This document shows, piece by piece, positions 1 to 7,618 of a stretch of DNA of 64,000 bases. How positions within the stretch are numbered: position 1 is the first letter of the stretch; the number at the start of each line of letters is the position of its first letter. A model generated the notes under the pieces. It was not told where the DNA came from. It saw only the letters and a list, made by a program, of their open reading frames with translations, and searched no databases. The stretch is taken from contig JAISOJ010000048.1 in assembly GCA_031275735.1 (NCBI GenBank), positions 1 through 64,000 of the forward strand, written 5' to 3'. The position numbers were made by a program, and so were the translations under genes. Source of the DNA: Dysgonamonadaceae bacterium (GTDB lineage: Bacteria > Bacteroidota > Bacteroidia > Bacteroidales > Azobacteroidaceae).

Positions 1-131
1 CTGTTTTTCGGATGCTCGTAACGAAACAGTTTTTCTTCCAGACAGGCAATATGCTTTTTCAACAGGGAGATCTCCTCGCTCTGTTTTTTCACTGTGTTTA
101 ATAACAGGGTAATATCAGGCGCTATCTGCAC
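1..131 (-). CDS. IS66-type transposase (TnpC), N-terminal fragment cut by window edge
   Basis: Reading leftwards from a GTG at 131, the frame stays open to the window edge and encodes a hydrophilic, coiled-coil-like start (VQIAPDITLLL, then KKQSEEISLLKKHI and EEKLFRYEHPKN). This heptad-rich stretch ending in YEHPKN is typical of the leader region of IS66-family TnpC transposases, where it precedes the zinc-finger and DDE domains; those parts lie outside the window. The same frame is open further upstream to a stop near 191 but has no ATG there, so GTG 131 is the likeliest start. No other part of an IS66 element (tnpA, tnpB, end repeat) was recognised to the right, and the roughly 220 bases up to the next gene look non-coding. 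The family call is from pattern memory on a short fragment. Confidence 0.55.
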   Translation of the reverse strand, partial: MQIAPDITLLLNTVKKQSEEISLLKKHIACLEEKLFRYEHPKN

Positions 132-349
132 TTTTTTTGTCGTTATTTTATTTAAACGAAACTTTTTTAATTTTAGTGGGTAAAGCCTTGCTTTTTTTTA
201 CGGCTGAATAGTTACTATATTTTTTATTTCCGCTTATTCGCCAACGCCTGAATGAACCGCCTGCATCCGGCGTAGCGAGGACGCTACTTTATATCTTTAT
301 TTTATCCTTCGGATGTAATCTTTACTAATTGCTTTTTTGCCATAAGTGT

Positions 350-816
350 TTAATTTATAGAATCTAATATGTTGTATAGCTGATTTTCTTCCATGATCGC
401 CACTTTTTCTCCTGCTTCCTGTAATTTTTTTATTTTCTTCATTTTAGAAGATCCGAAATTTTTACCAATGATTACATAATCTGTCTTACGGGATATAGAT
501 GTATTAATATCAGCACCGTATTTTTTTAGTAAAAATGCTAAATCTTCACGAGAGGAAAAACGGTCAAATATACCTGTCAGAACAATTTTTTTGTCATAGA
601 AAACAGTATCCCTGTTATTAACGATTGATAAATCCTGCATTTTTGTTTCATGTGAAATTTCACGTTTTTGTTTATCGAATGAATTGCGAGGATAAGATTT
701 TTGTTTTTTTTCGGGATACTGTAACGCATCCGGATCCACTCCTTATTAAATATTCGATATAAACCAGAGCGCAAGCCTTTGCGTCTGCCAGTGCATTGTG
801 ATGGTCTTCCATTTTA
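350..816 (-). pseudogene. Truncated, frameshifted DnaQ-type 3'-5' exonuclease with C-terminal BRCT domain
   Basis: The leftward frame at 350-739 encodes a BRCT domain: KKIVLTGIFDRF, then LLKKYGADINTSISRKTDYVI and KMKKIKKLQEAG, the layout of the NAD-ligase-type BRCT fold. Directly upstream, in another frame from about 812, the sequence reads MEDHHNALADAKACALVYIEYL. This matches the last catalytic motif (H, then D five residues on) at the end of a DEDDh exonuclease domain. The two parts fit the known exonuclease-BRCT architecture of Bacteroidales but are now out of frame near 740. The rest of the exonuclease domain is absent: an IS630 element starts at 817, and the bases beyond its far end do not encode the missing part. 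A start at GTG 739 preceded by AAGGAG could still give a free BRCT protein of 129 residues, but I read it as a dead remnant. Confidence 0.72.
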
Positions 817-824
817 TATTAAGT

Positions 825-1343
825 CTAATAAATATTTTCAATTAGATTGCAGACCGACATTATCTGTTGTCCGGAGGTATGCTCGTGCCATTCATGGAAG
901 TCTATCAGGCGTTGCTCCATTGATTTCACCCATCTGTTGTGGGTCACCTGTTTTCGAATTAACCACCATACCCGCTCAATCGGATTCAAGTCAGGCGAAT
1001 ACGACGGCAAAAATATCAGTTCTATGCTCTCCCTGTAACGTTCTAATACTGGTTTTAAACGTTTGGCGTGATGAAAACGGACATTGTCTAGCACCATATA
1101 TATCTTTTTCCCGGTGAAAGCCCGTACACATTTAACAAGAAAACTGAAAAATGTTTTTGTGGTACCACTCTCCGCCGTATCCACGATCAGTTCGCCACTG
1201 TGCGGATTGACTGCCCCGAAAAGGGTTCTTCGCTCGCGCTTGCGCTGAGACTGAAACACTTTGGGCTGTTTCCCCTTTTCCGACCACGCATACGAAACAC
1301 CTGCCGTATTGGACAGCGAGGCCTCGTCTTCAAACAACACCAC
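825..1343 (-). CDS. IS630-family transposase, C-terminal catalytic part (DDE domain)
   Basis: 172 residues carrying an apparently complete IS630/Tc1-mariner DDE catalytic domain. The first aspartate is in LFEDEAS, the second in YMVLDNVRFHHA, and the closing acidic residue in the signature LPSYSPDLNPIERVW. The beta-strand segment TLFGAVNPHSG between the first two motifs is also typical. On its own it would have to start at GTG codons near 1343 without an obvious ribosome site, so it is more likely translated as a fusion with the upstream frame by slippage on the A8 run. The stop codon lies inside the left terminal repeat of the element. All catalytic residues being intact argues that the element was active recently. 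Confidence 0.82.
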   Translation of the reverse strand: MVLFEDEASLSNTAGVSYAWSEKGKQPKVFQSQRKRERRTLFGAVNPHSGELIVDTAESGTTKTFFSFLVKCVRAFTGKKIYMVLDNVRFHHAKRLKPVLERYRESIELIFLPSYSPDLNPIERVWWLIRKQVTHNRWVKSMEQRLIDFHEWHEHTSGQQIMSVCNLIENIY

Positions 1344-1863
1344 ACTGCCGGCGCTTCGTTCCTGAAGTTTTTTTTATTGCAGAAACTGCCTCTACACGCT
1401 CTTCGGCTTCGGGGAAAAAGCCTTTCCCTTTTTGATAACTTAAGCCAATCGAATGTAATATATTGTATATTTGAGCCTTCTTATAGCTGACACAAAATGT
1501 GCGGCGAATGTATTCCGATACCAACGCCCATGTCCATGTGCCGCTCGAAAATCCCTCTTCTTCCGGACTTGACAATACAACCTGCTTTAATTGCGCTTTT
1601 TCTTCCCTGCCCAGACGACTCGGACGACCTCTGCGAGGACGTTCTTTCAAGCCGTCAACGCCATGAGCATTAAACCGGTGTACCCAGTTGCATATGGTTT
1701 TGTGGCTCGTATTATATACACTTTGCAACTCTTCGGCTTTTTTCCCTAATGCTATCTGATAGACCGCATACAGCCTCACCCCCTGTGAAAACTTCTCATC
1801 CCTGCGTAATTGACCGGCTATTTCTTCCGCCGCTACGGTTACCTTTAGTCTTTCCTTTGCCAT
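1330..1863 (-). CDS. IS630-family transposase, N-terminal part (helix-turn-helix region)
   Basis: 177 residues. The first two thirds hold a winged helix-turn-helix of the type that binds the element's ends: a helix pair ending in KTICNWVHRFNAHGVDGLKE, followed by a basic linker RPRRGRPSRLG. After that comes a second helix-turn-helix-like part (SYKKAQIYNILHSIGLSYQKG) that normally leads straight into the catalytic domain. The frame instead ends shortly after a run of eight A residues (template positions 1368-1375). If one A of that run is skipped, the reading passes smoothly into the downstream frame as AIKKLQERSAGSVVLFEDE. The two frames overlap by 14 bases. Whether this is programmed slippage, as in several IS families with A-runs, or a disabling mutation cannot be decided here. 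Confidence 0.8.
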   Translation of the reverse strand: MAKERLKVTVAAEEIAGQLRRDEKFSQGVRLYAVYQIALGKKAEELQSVYNTSHKTICNWVHRFNAHGVDGLKERPRRGRPSRLGREEKAQLKQVVLSSPEEEGFSSGTWTWALVSEYIRRTFCVSYKKAQIYNILHSIGLSYQKGKGFFPEAEERVEAVSAIKKTSGTKRRQCGVV

Positions 1864-1968
1864 ATCTTTTATTGTTTTGGCAAAGGTATGTCTTTTTTTA
1901 ATTTGTATAAATTTATTGGACGTTTTTTATCCCTATTATAATTATTTTATAACATAGCCTCAAGAATG

Positions 1969-2000
1969 TTTGCACTATCAAAAAAAATGGCATACCTTTG
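1969..2000 (+). promoter_or_regulatory. Bacteroidetes-type promoter of the tmRNA gene
   Basis: TTTG at 1969-1972 and TACCTTTG at 1993-2000 with a 20-base spacer match the -33/-7 consensus of the Bacteroidetes housekeeping sigma factor. Transcription would start near 2007, giving a pre-tmRNA leader of about 120 bases before the mature 5' end. A weaker alternative closer to the gene (TTTG before TAGTTA near 2113) lacks the final TTTG. Confidence 0.65.
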
Positions 2001-2127
2001 CAGCGGAAAAGAAACAAAACAATATCCAAAATCTGTAATTTTGTTACTAGTTTGTTTCTTAAATCAGTTAGTTGTTTTCTGCTAGTTGTTTTGTTTTTTT
2101 CTGAGAGCAAGATAGTTAAAAAATCAT

Positions 2128-2523
2128 GGGGTTGACCGGTTTTGACAGCGGGTAGAAGTGGTTTGTAAGCATGCAGCGCATCGTTGTTCAGCGCTTAAAT
2201 CTTGAATGACAAAAAATTAACTGGCGAAAATAATTACGCTCTCGCTGCTTGATCGAAGTATAGTAGATCTTAAGCTTTATTCTGTCTCAAGGAGGCGGAA
2301 CGAGACATCACCCGGAGCTGTGGCTTCGAAGCGATCCGACTCGGTGGTGCAGCTATATCGGAGATAGCGTGAAGTGAACCTTGGGCTTCAGGCGAAATTC
2401 AAAGGATAAGCTCAATATTGGTGGCCTTAATCTTGTATTGAGTCGAAAACCTAAGTAAGGATAAGCATGTAGAAAGCAAATTAATTCCTCGTTTGGACGA
2501 GGGTTCGAATCCCTCCAACTCCA
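2128..2523 (+). tRNA. ssrA: tmRNA (transfer-messenger RNA, trans-translation)
   Basis: tmRNA rescues stalled ribosomes and tags the unfinished protein for proteolysis. The 5' end GGGGTTGACC and the 3' end GGTTCGAATCCC...CAACTCC form the tRNA-like acceptor and T arm; the third acceptor pair is G-U, the identity mark for alanyl-tRNA synthetase. The tag frame at 2223-2252 reads GGC GAA AAT AAT TAC GCT CTC GCT GCT TGA, giving GENNYALAA, as in Porphyromonas-like Bacteroidales. Between them lies the pseudoknot-rich region with GACGAGACATCACC-like Bacteroidetes signatures (ACGAGACATCACCCGG). The 3' CCA is not encoded: after the discriminator A at 2523 the genome reads CAAG, so it must be added by the CCA enzyme. 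The gene is one-piece and about 396 bases long. It is entered as tRNA type because no tmRNA class is available. Confidence 0.96.
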
Positions 2524-2533
2524 CAAGTAATAT

Positions 2534-2581
2534 TGAAAGTCAATCTATTGCAAACAAGAAGGACTAAAATAGGGACTTTCA
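2534..2581 (+). terminator. Possible tmRNA terminator (8-bp stem, long loop)
   Basis: TGAAAGTC at 2534-2541 can pair with GACTTTCA at 2574-2581, followed by GTGGTGTTTTTTATTT. The loop of 32 bases is long and the T-run is offset by five bases, so this is a weak call. Confidence 0.3.
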
Positions 2582-2630
2582 GTGGTGTTTTTTATTTATC
2601 CCATCTATATACTTTAATGTACCAATAATT

Positions 2631-2810
2631 TTAATACTTGAACTTTTTGTTCGAAATATTTGCAATAGATTTTGCTCTTTTAATTGATAATAAGTGAATT
2701 ATATCTGATAGTTCAAATTTATCAGCTAATAACATATCTGCAATTTCAGAATTCGACAACTCTTTTACTATTTTTAACAAAATGTTTATCGTTTTTTCTA
2801 AAAACTTCAT
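2631..2810 (-). CDS. Possible small protein, 59 residues, unknown function
   Basis: An ATG at 2810 opens a leftward frame of 59 codons ending in TAA at 2631. The product begins MKFLEKTINILLKIVKEL, continues with an acidic-amphipathic middle (SEIADMLLADKFELSDIIHL), and ends in a lysine-rich tail (KKFKY). Composition and codon use look protein-like, with several predicted helices and no membrane segment. A second short frame (MTKITIVEYSESFSE) overlaps just upstream and ends within 50 bases, so this may be the tail of a broken gene rather than a complete one. I do not recognise the family. It sits between the tmRNA and a decayed insertion sequence, a typical spot for accessory remnants. Confidence 0.3.
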   Translation of the reverse strand: MKFLEKTINILLKIVKELSNSEIADMLLADKFELSDIIHLLSIKRAKSIANISNKKFKY

Positions 2811-2948
2811 TTGCCTATTCTGAAAAACTTTCAGAATATTCTACTATTGTTATCTTCGTCATATTTGTTAATAAGTAAATGTAAATTTATAATAACCAAA
2901 TGGTTGGTGATATTTAGTTTTATTTCGGAGCACCAGCAAAATCCTGTG

Positions 2949-2978
2949 TTTGGATAAAGGAAAAGATTTATAGCTTTG
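2949..2978 (+). promoter_or_regulatory. Promoter in front of the ISAon1-type relic
   Basis: TTTG at 2949-2952 and TAGCTTTG at 2971-2978, spacer 18, match the Bacteroidetes consensus. The ATG of the relic frame is only five bases downstream of the -7 box, so the transcript would be almost leaderless. Confidence 0.5.
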
Positions 2979-2982
2979 CGTT

Positions 2983-3230
2983 ATGAAAAAAGCGAATCCC
3001 TATTTGAATTTGGCAGATTTACATATTGCCGGAAGAGATAGCCATTTCGTTTGAGTTGGTAGATGTAAAAGAAGAAAGCAGAAAGCTCCATCTGTATTTG
3101 GATGAGCAAAATGAAGCGTCTGCAGGTTATGAAATGTCGTCGCTGAAGTGCGTAAGCTAAAGTCCATGACCTGGTAGCTAAAAAAAGGTGTCGCGTCCAA
3201 CAGGTTAAGCGAAACTTATTTTCTGCGCAC
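2983..3230 (+). pseudogene. Decayed ISAon1-type transposase N-terminal gene
   Basis: ATG 2983 starts MKKANPYLNLADL and soon hits a stop. Shifting frame near 3022 gives LPEEIAISFELVDVKEES followed by RKLHLYLDEQNEA and AGYE. That string (LPE, FELVDVK, YLDE-N-xP) is the signature of the short N-terminal protein of ISAon1-type elements, which precedes the MULE-like transposase. A further shift gives a basic tail (KKRCRVQQVKRN) that I cannot align with confidence. No catalytic part or end repeat is present, so this is a degraded stub between the tmRNA region and the end of the mannan operon. Confidence 0.5.
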
Positions 3231-3324
3231 CTCATTGACGGTTTGTGAAAAATTGCTTTGGCTTATTTGCAGATTTTTATAATTTGACAGGTTGCAATGT
3301 GGATTAAATTCCTTTCTTTTCCTC

Positions 3325-5208
3325 CTAATTTTCCAGCTTCTTATACCAATTGTTGTAAAGCACGACCGATGTGGCCAGGATAATCATCGCACCGATACCG
3401 GCAAAAGTAAATTCTTTACATACCAAATAGATAGGAACTGCAACCAATCCCGTTTGCCAGATGATACCGGTGACTACATTCACCAGGTCGCGCCTGAAGT
3501 TCCGGTTTCGTTTAAAATTCGGATCTTCTGCTTCGACTAAGGCAGTGACCGGCGCCCAAAATCCCCAGGGACGGGTTTTCTTGTAAAAGTTTTTCAATGC
3601 TTCCGTTTCGGTAGGGGGAGCTGAATAAGTTCCTAAGAGGCAACCAACTACGGAAAACAACAGGATAATCGGAAAATAGTACAACGGCTCGCTCAGCAGC
3701 GTCCATTGAGAAGGCAATCCGGCAACGATATGCGTCATGACCAAAGGTAAAATCAGGGCGGGAATCATACCGGCAATCATTCCCCAGGCAAAACCGCGGG
3801 AATTGAACCGCCACCAATGCCATTTCAGGATGTTGGCGGCAATGTAACTGCCGTAAAGCGCATTCGTAACCCATTGCAACACCTGATCCACGTTTTGCGC
3901 TACGACGCCGAAAAAAATGCTGACGAGAACAATTACAATTCCGACGATGTAATTGGCATGAGTTGCTTGTTTGGGACTTGCCTGCGGCCTGAAAAATTTG
4001 ATGTAAATATCGTTAACAATGTAAGCTTGCGCGGCATTCAGGGTTCCGGCAAAAGTGGACATGAAAGCAGCTAAAAGTCCGGCGATTACTATTCCCGTCA
4101 GACCCACAGGAATGTAGGGATGGGCGATAATGGCAGGAAGCACCAGCTCGAAATCAATGAGGCCATCTAAGTTCCGGATGCCCGGTTCGATGTCTTTGAA
4201 CAAAATAAGACCTAATACGGCAATACCGGCAATCATCAGGTAACGGACGGGCATTAAAATGATGCTTACGAAACCGGACATTAAAGAGGCTTCGCGCGGA
4301 TTTTTGGTAGAAAGGATTTTTTGCATATCGTAGGTAGGAGCAGGACCTGCTACGGAAGCCAAAATACCTTTCAGCAGAACCATCCCAAAGAAGAAACTGA
4401 AAATATGGTATGCCGAATCGCTAATCGTCCGGTTAAATTCCGAAAAAACGCCTTGCCAATGCAGTTCCAGGGTTTTACCGAAACCGGGCGACATCCATCC
4501 GTCAGGAAGCAGGTGATGAAATGTTTCGGGAGTGATGTGCATAATCGCAATGATGGCTATGGTAATGGCAGCTAAAGTCATGATGATGTATTGGGCTACG
4601 TCTGCCCAGACAATAGACATCATTCCGCCTAACAAAGCATAGAATACCGCAAATAAAGTAAATGTAATTCCCCATAAATGAGGTATATATGCATCCGGAG
4701 CAGAGGCGAGGAAAGGAAAAACCGTCTTCAACGGCAGGAATATTTCGACGAATTTACCCATTCCGATAAAGCCGTAAGCCAACATTCCCAGACAGGAAAT
4801 GACGGCAAAAATGACAATGATGGCGTGCGAAAACCGGGCGTCTTTGCCATTTCCAAACCGAAAAGCAATCCATTCGGCTCCGGTGGTACATTCCGAACGG
4901 CGCAACCAGGCAGAGAGATAGACCATTAAAAATATCTGGTTAAATACAGGCCATAACCAGGGAATGTAAATGCTCTTGAGTCCGTAAACTACAGTGATGG
5001 CTACTAACCAGACTGTCCCCGAAATATCGAACATTCCCGAAGCGTTAGATAAGCCTAACATGTACCAAGGCAATGATTTACCTCCTAAAAGATATGATTC
5101 TAAATTCTTGGAAGCTCTCTTTTTCAAATATAAACCGATGAAAATGAGAAAACCCAAATAAATTGCAATGATTGCAATATCTACTCCATTTAACAATATC
5201 TCTTTCAT
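3325..5208 (-). CDS. Sodium:solute symporter (SSS family), last gene of the mannan PUL
   Basis: 627 residues, with about 13-14 hydrophobic membrane segments and the SSS family landmarks: an early YLGGKSLPWYMLGLSNASG stretch (Na+-binding unwound helix 1), GMMSIVWADVAQYIIM, and TFAGTLNAAQAYIVNDIY in the middle. It should carry a sugar or sugar product across the inner membrane with Na+. As the last gene of the operon, three bases after the epimerase stop, its likely substrate is mannobiose or another mannan fragment; that is inference from context. Described Bacteroides mannan PULs more often use an MFS-type cation symporter here, so the SSS transporter is a variation. The C-terminal 80 residues hold two further membrane helices after a cytosolic loop. 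No terminator was recognised downstream. Confidence 0.9.
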   Translation of the reverse strand: MKEILLNGVDIAIIAIYLGFLIFIGLYLKKRASKNLESYLLGGKSLPWYMLGLSNASGMFDISGTVWLVAITVVYGLKSIYIPWLWPVFNQIFLMVYLSAWLRRSECTTGAEWIAFRFGNGKDARFSHAIIVIFAVISCLGMLAYGFIGMGKFVEIFLPLKTVFPFLASAPDAYIPHLWGITFTLFAVFYALLGGMMSIVWADVAQYIIMTLAAITIAIIAIMHITPETFHHLLPDGWMSPGFGKTLELHWQGVFSEFNRTISDSAYHIFSFFFGMVLLKGILASVAGPAPTYDMQKILSTKNPREASLMSGFVSIILMPVRYLMIAGIAVLGLILFKDIEPGIRNLDGLIDFELVLPAIIAHPYIPVGLTGIVIAGLLAAFMSTFAGTLNAAQAYIVNDIYIKFFRPQASPKQATHANYIVGIVIVLVSIFFGVVAQNVDQVLQWVTNALYGSYIAANILKWHWWRFNSRGFAWGMIAGMIPALILPLVMTHIVAGLPSQWTLLSEPLYYFPIILLFSVVGCLLGTYSAPPTETEALKNFYKKTRPWGFWAPVTALVEAEDPNFKRNRNFRRDLVNVVTGIIWQTGLVAVPIYLVCKEFTFAGIGAMIILATSVVLYNNWYKKLEN

Positions 5209-5211
5209 AAC

Positions 5212-6384
5212 TCATAATTCATAACTCCCATTCATACACATGCGAGCGTTGTGGTAAGGGCATTTCCACGCGCCGGCTTTATCGTCCGTCCGGTTTTGTT
5301 TGCCGTCAGGGAAAACGCTCCAAACCCATTCGCCGTTTTCTTCGTCCCGGATGTATTGTTTGATGTACTCCCAACATTTTTTTGCTGTGTCCAAGTATTT
5401 TGGGTTTCCGGTGATTTGATAAGCATAAACGGAACCGGCCACTGCTTCTGCTTGTACCCACCAATGACGGTCTGCGTCAACGTGCATTCTTTCGGCTTCA
5501 TAAATCAGACTTCCGTCTTCCCGTATCCCTTCATAAGCCGCTTCAATCAGTTGTATGACCAACGGTTTTATCCTTTTCAAAAGGATTTCATCGTTCAATG
5601 TTTCCGCAGCTTCATAGAGTAACCAAACCGCTTCAATATCGTGTCCATAAGAAACGAGGGAAGATTTGACTTCCCATTGCTCGTTGAAAAAAAGGTTTAG
5701 GTGATGGGTTTCGGGGTGAATGATGTGGTGACAAAAAATTTGTATCAGCTCTTTTTGCGCCTTGATTAAATCCGGGTCTTTCCATACCCGGAGCAGATTG
5801 GTATAAGGTTCCAAGATATGAAGATGCGTATTCATGGATTTCGCTTCGTTGGCATCTTTTTCACTTAAACGCATGTCGCCAATGGCTTGCCAATCGCGTT
5901 GAAATGCTTCCAAATAACCGCCATATACAGGGTCGTGCGCCTGTTTTTCGATAAGCCGGAATAAGGCGATGCTTATTTCCAAAGCTTCGGGTTTGCCGGT
6001 CGCCCGGTAAAATTCGGAGTATCCGTACAAAGCAAATCCCTGTGCATAGGTCTGTTTCCGTAGATTTACCGGATTTCCTTTGCTATCTACTTCCCAATAT
6101 ACTCCGCCGTATTCTTTATCGGTAAAATAATCGAGGATGTATTGATAGGCGCGTTTGGCTATTTCTAAGTATTGCGAATTTTTTTCGAGACGGTAAGCGG
6201 CAGAAAAAGTCCAAAGTATCCGGGCGTTCAACACAATACTCTTATTGGCGTGTTTATGTAAACGCTCGTTTCCGTCGATACGTCCATAAAAACCGCCGTT
6301 CTCCCCGTCCACCATATTTTTTATCCAATAGGGGAGAATATTGTTTACCAGCTCGTTGTGCAGTTCTAATCGAAATGTTTCCAT
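5212..6384 (-). CDS. Cellobiose/mannobiose 2-epimerase (AGE superfamily)
   Basis: 390 residues from ATG 6384; an in-frame TTG two codons upstream is less likely. The protein has the (alpha/alpha)6-barrel pattern of the N-acylglucosamine 2-epimerase superfamily. The conserved catalytic histidines are visible as THLHILEPYTNL (about 187/189), SYGHDIEA (about 248), DRHWWVQAEA (about 307) and CPYHNARMC (about 378), with the length and motifs of cellobiose 2-epimerases. It lies between a GH130 phosphorylase and a transporter, the arrangement of the mannan pathway first described in Bacteroides fragilis. From that I infer it turns beta-1,4-mannobiose into mannosyl-glucose in the cytosol. No signal peptide is present. 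The last residues (SYEL) come from a short repeat that recurs at several gene ends in this window. Confidence 0.92.
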   Translation of the reverse strand: METFRLELHNELVNNILPYWIKNMVDGENGGFYGRIDGNERLHKHANKSIVLNARILWTFSAAYRLEKNSQYLEIAKRAYQYILDYFTDKEYGGVYWEVDSKGNPVNLRKQTYAQGFALYGYSEFYRATGKPEALEISIALFRLIEKQAHDPVYGGYLEAFQRDWQAIGDMRLSEKDANEAKSMNTHLHILEPYTNLLRVWKDPDLIKAQKELIQIFCHHIIHPETHHLNLFFNEQWEVKSSLVSYGHDIEAVWLLYEAAETLNDEILLKRIKPLVIQLIEAAYEGIREDGSLIYEAERMHVDADRHWWVQAEAVAGSVYAYQITGNPKYLDTAKKCWEYIKQYIRDEENGEWVWSVFPDGKQNRTDDKAGAWKCPYHNARMCMNGSYEL

Positions 6385-6396
6385 AATCAATGTTTT

Positions 6397-7602
6397 TTAG
6401 CTACAAGGCAAATGGCAAAAGGCCGCATTTTTATTTACTAATTTGATGATTGTTTCTACCGATGTTTGGGAACATTCGCCGTCGGCAGGTGTGTTCAGGC
6501 AATAATCGACTAAACGGTCGATGGTGGAGGTTGCCAAATGCATCCGGGTGTCGGAGGAGGCATAATAGATATAAACCGTTCCGTCTTCGTCGGCAATCCA
6601 GCCGTTGGAAAACAAGACATTGGATACATCGCCGATCCGTTCTTTGCCTTTAGGCGCCAGGAAATGGCCGGCTGGTTCGGCGATCACTTTTGCCGGATTT
6701 TTCAGGTCGGTCATGTACAGGTAAAGGACATAACGAAGCCCCGCGGCGCATGCCCGAACGCCATGAGCCAGATGCAACCAGCCTTGAGGCGTTTTGATAG
6801 GATGAGGCCCTTCTCCGTTTTTAACTTCTTTGATGGTGTGGTATCGACGGAAGTTGATGATTTTTTCTTCTTTGATTTCTGCTTTTGTCATGTCTTCTAC
6901 TAAAGCCCAACCGATGCCTCCGCCGGAACCGGCGTCGATAAATCCGTCTTGAGGACGGGTATATAGTGCATATTTTCCATTCACAAATTCGGGATGAAGC
7001 ACTACATTTCGTTGTTGTGATGCGGATTTCAAATCGGGGAGCCGTTCCCAGTTAATCAAGTCGCGGGTACGGGCAATTCCGCAGGAAGCAATTGCTGACG
7101 ATAAGTCGCCGGGGACAGCATGTGGGTCTTTCCGTTCGGCACAGAACAAACCATAAATCCATCCGTCTTCGTGCCGGGTCAGCCGCATGTCATAGACATT
7201 GGTTTCAATTTCTTCTCCGTTCCTGTCTTGGGGAGAAAGAACGGGAAGGGAAAGCGGGTAATCCCAAAACCGGAAATTATCAATACCGTTGGGACTTTCG
7301 GCTACGGCAAAAAACGATTTGCGGTCGTTGCCTTCTACCCTGACAAGTAGCACATATTTGTCGTTCCAACGAATAGCTCCCGAATTAAAAGTTCCGTTTA
7401 TCCCGATGCGTTCCAATAATCGCGGATTTGTTTCGGGATCGAAATCGTATCGCCAAATTAAAGGCGTATGCTTTGCTGTTAAAACCGGGTTTTTGTATCG
7501 TTGATAAATCCCGTTGGTCGTTGATTTTTTTTCGTTTTTTCGGGACAACAATATTTCGTGCTTCTCAAATAATTGCTTTACTTGCTGTTCAAATATCTCC
7601 AT
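6397..7602 (-). CDS. GH130 4-O-beta-D-mannosyl-D-glucose phosphorylase
   Basis: 401 residues, no signal peptide, so cytosolic. It shows the five-bladed GH130 fold landmarks: [15 protein letters not shown] near residue 65, the catalytic acid in [14 protein letters not shown] (Asp about 138), [15 protein letters not shown], and [19 protein letters not shown] for phosphate and sugar binding. Length and motifs fit GH130 subfamily 1, which phosphorolyses mannosyl-glucose to mannose-1-phosphate and glucose, rather than the mannobiose- or mannan-acting subfamily 2. The epimerase immediately downstream (gap 12 bases) supplies the substrate, which supports this. The C-terminal 30 residues (after [10 protein letters not shown]) extend past the usual barrel and contain four cysteines in all. 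Confidence 0.93.
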   Translation of the reverse strand: MEIFEQQVKQLFEKHEILLSRKNEKKSTTNGIYQRYKNPVLTAKHTPLIWRYDFDPETNPRLLERIGINGTFNSGAIRWNDKYVLLVRVEGNDRKSFFAVAESPNGIDNFRFWDYPLSLPVLSPQDRNGEEIETNVYDMRLTRHEDGWIYGLFCAERKDPHAVPGDLSSAIASCGIARTRDLINWERLPDLKSASQQRNVVLHPEFVNGKYALYTRPQDGFIDAGSGGGIGWALVEDMTKAEIKEEKIINFRRYHTIKEVKNGEGPHPIKTPQGWLHLAHGVRACAAGLRYVLYLYMTDLKNPAKVIAEPAGHFLAPKGKERIGDVSNVLFSNGWIADEDGTVYIYYASSDTRMHLATSTIDRLVDYCLNTPADGECSQTSVETIIKLVNKNAAFCHLPCS

Positions 7603-7618
7603 AACTTATAATTTATAC

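Larger units (their letters stand above)
817..1927 (-). mobile_element. IS630-family insertion sequence
   Basis: About 1.1 kb. It is flanked on both sides by TA (815-816 and 1928-1929), as expected for IS630/Tc1-type insertion into TA. The ends carry imperfect inverted repeats whose best core is TCTAATAAAT on the left and, read inwards from the right, TCCAATAAAT; about 18 of the outer 27 positions match. Inside are two overlapping leftward frames that together make one transposase. The element abuts a truncated exonuclease-BRCT gene on its left and the tmRNA promoter region on its right. The outermost few bases of each end are uncertain because the repeats are weak there. Confidence 0.8.

Noticed and set aside
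2128-2523. Integration of an island at the tmRNA 3' end
   Set aside because: No integrase and no second copy of the tmRNA 3' end was found in the window, so the observed debris does not support a tmRNA-targeted island.
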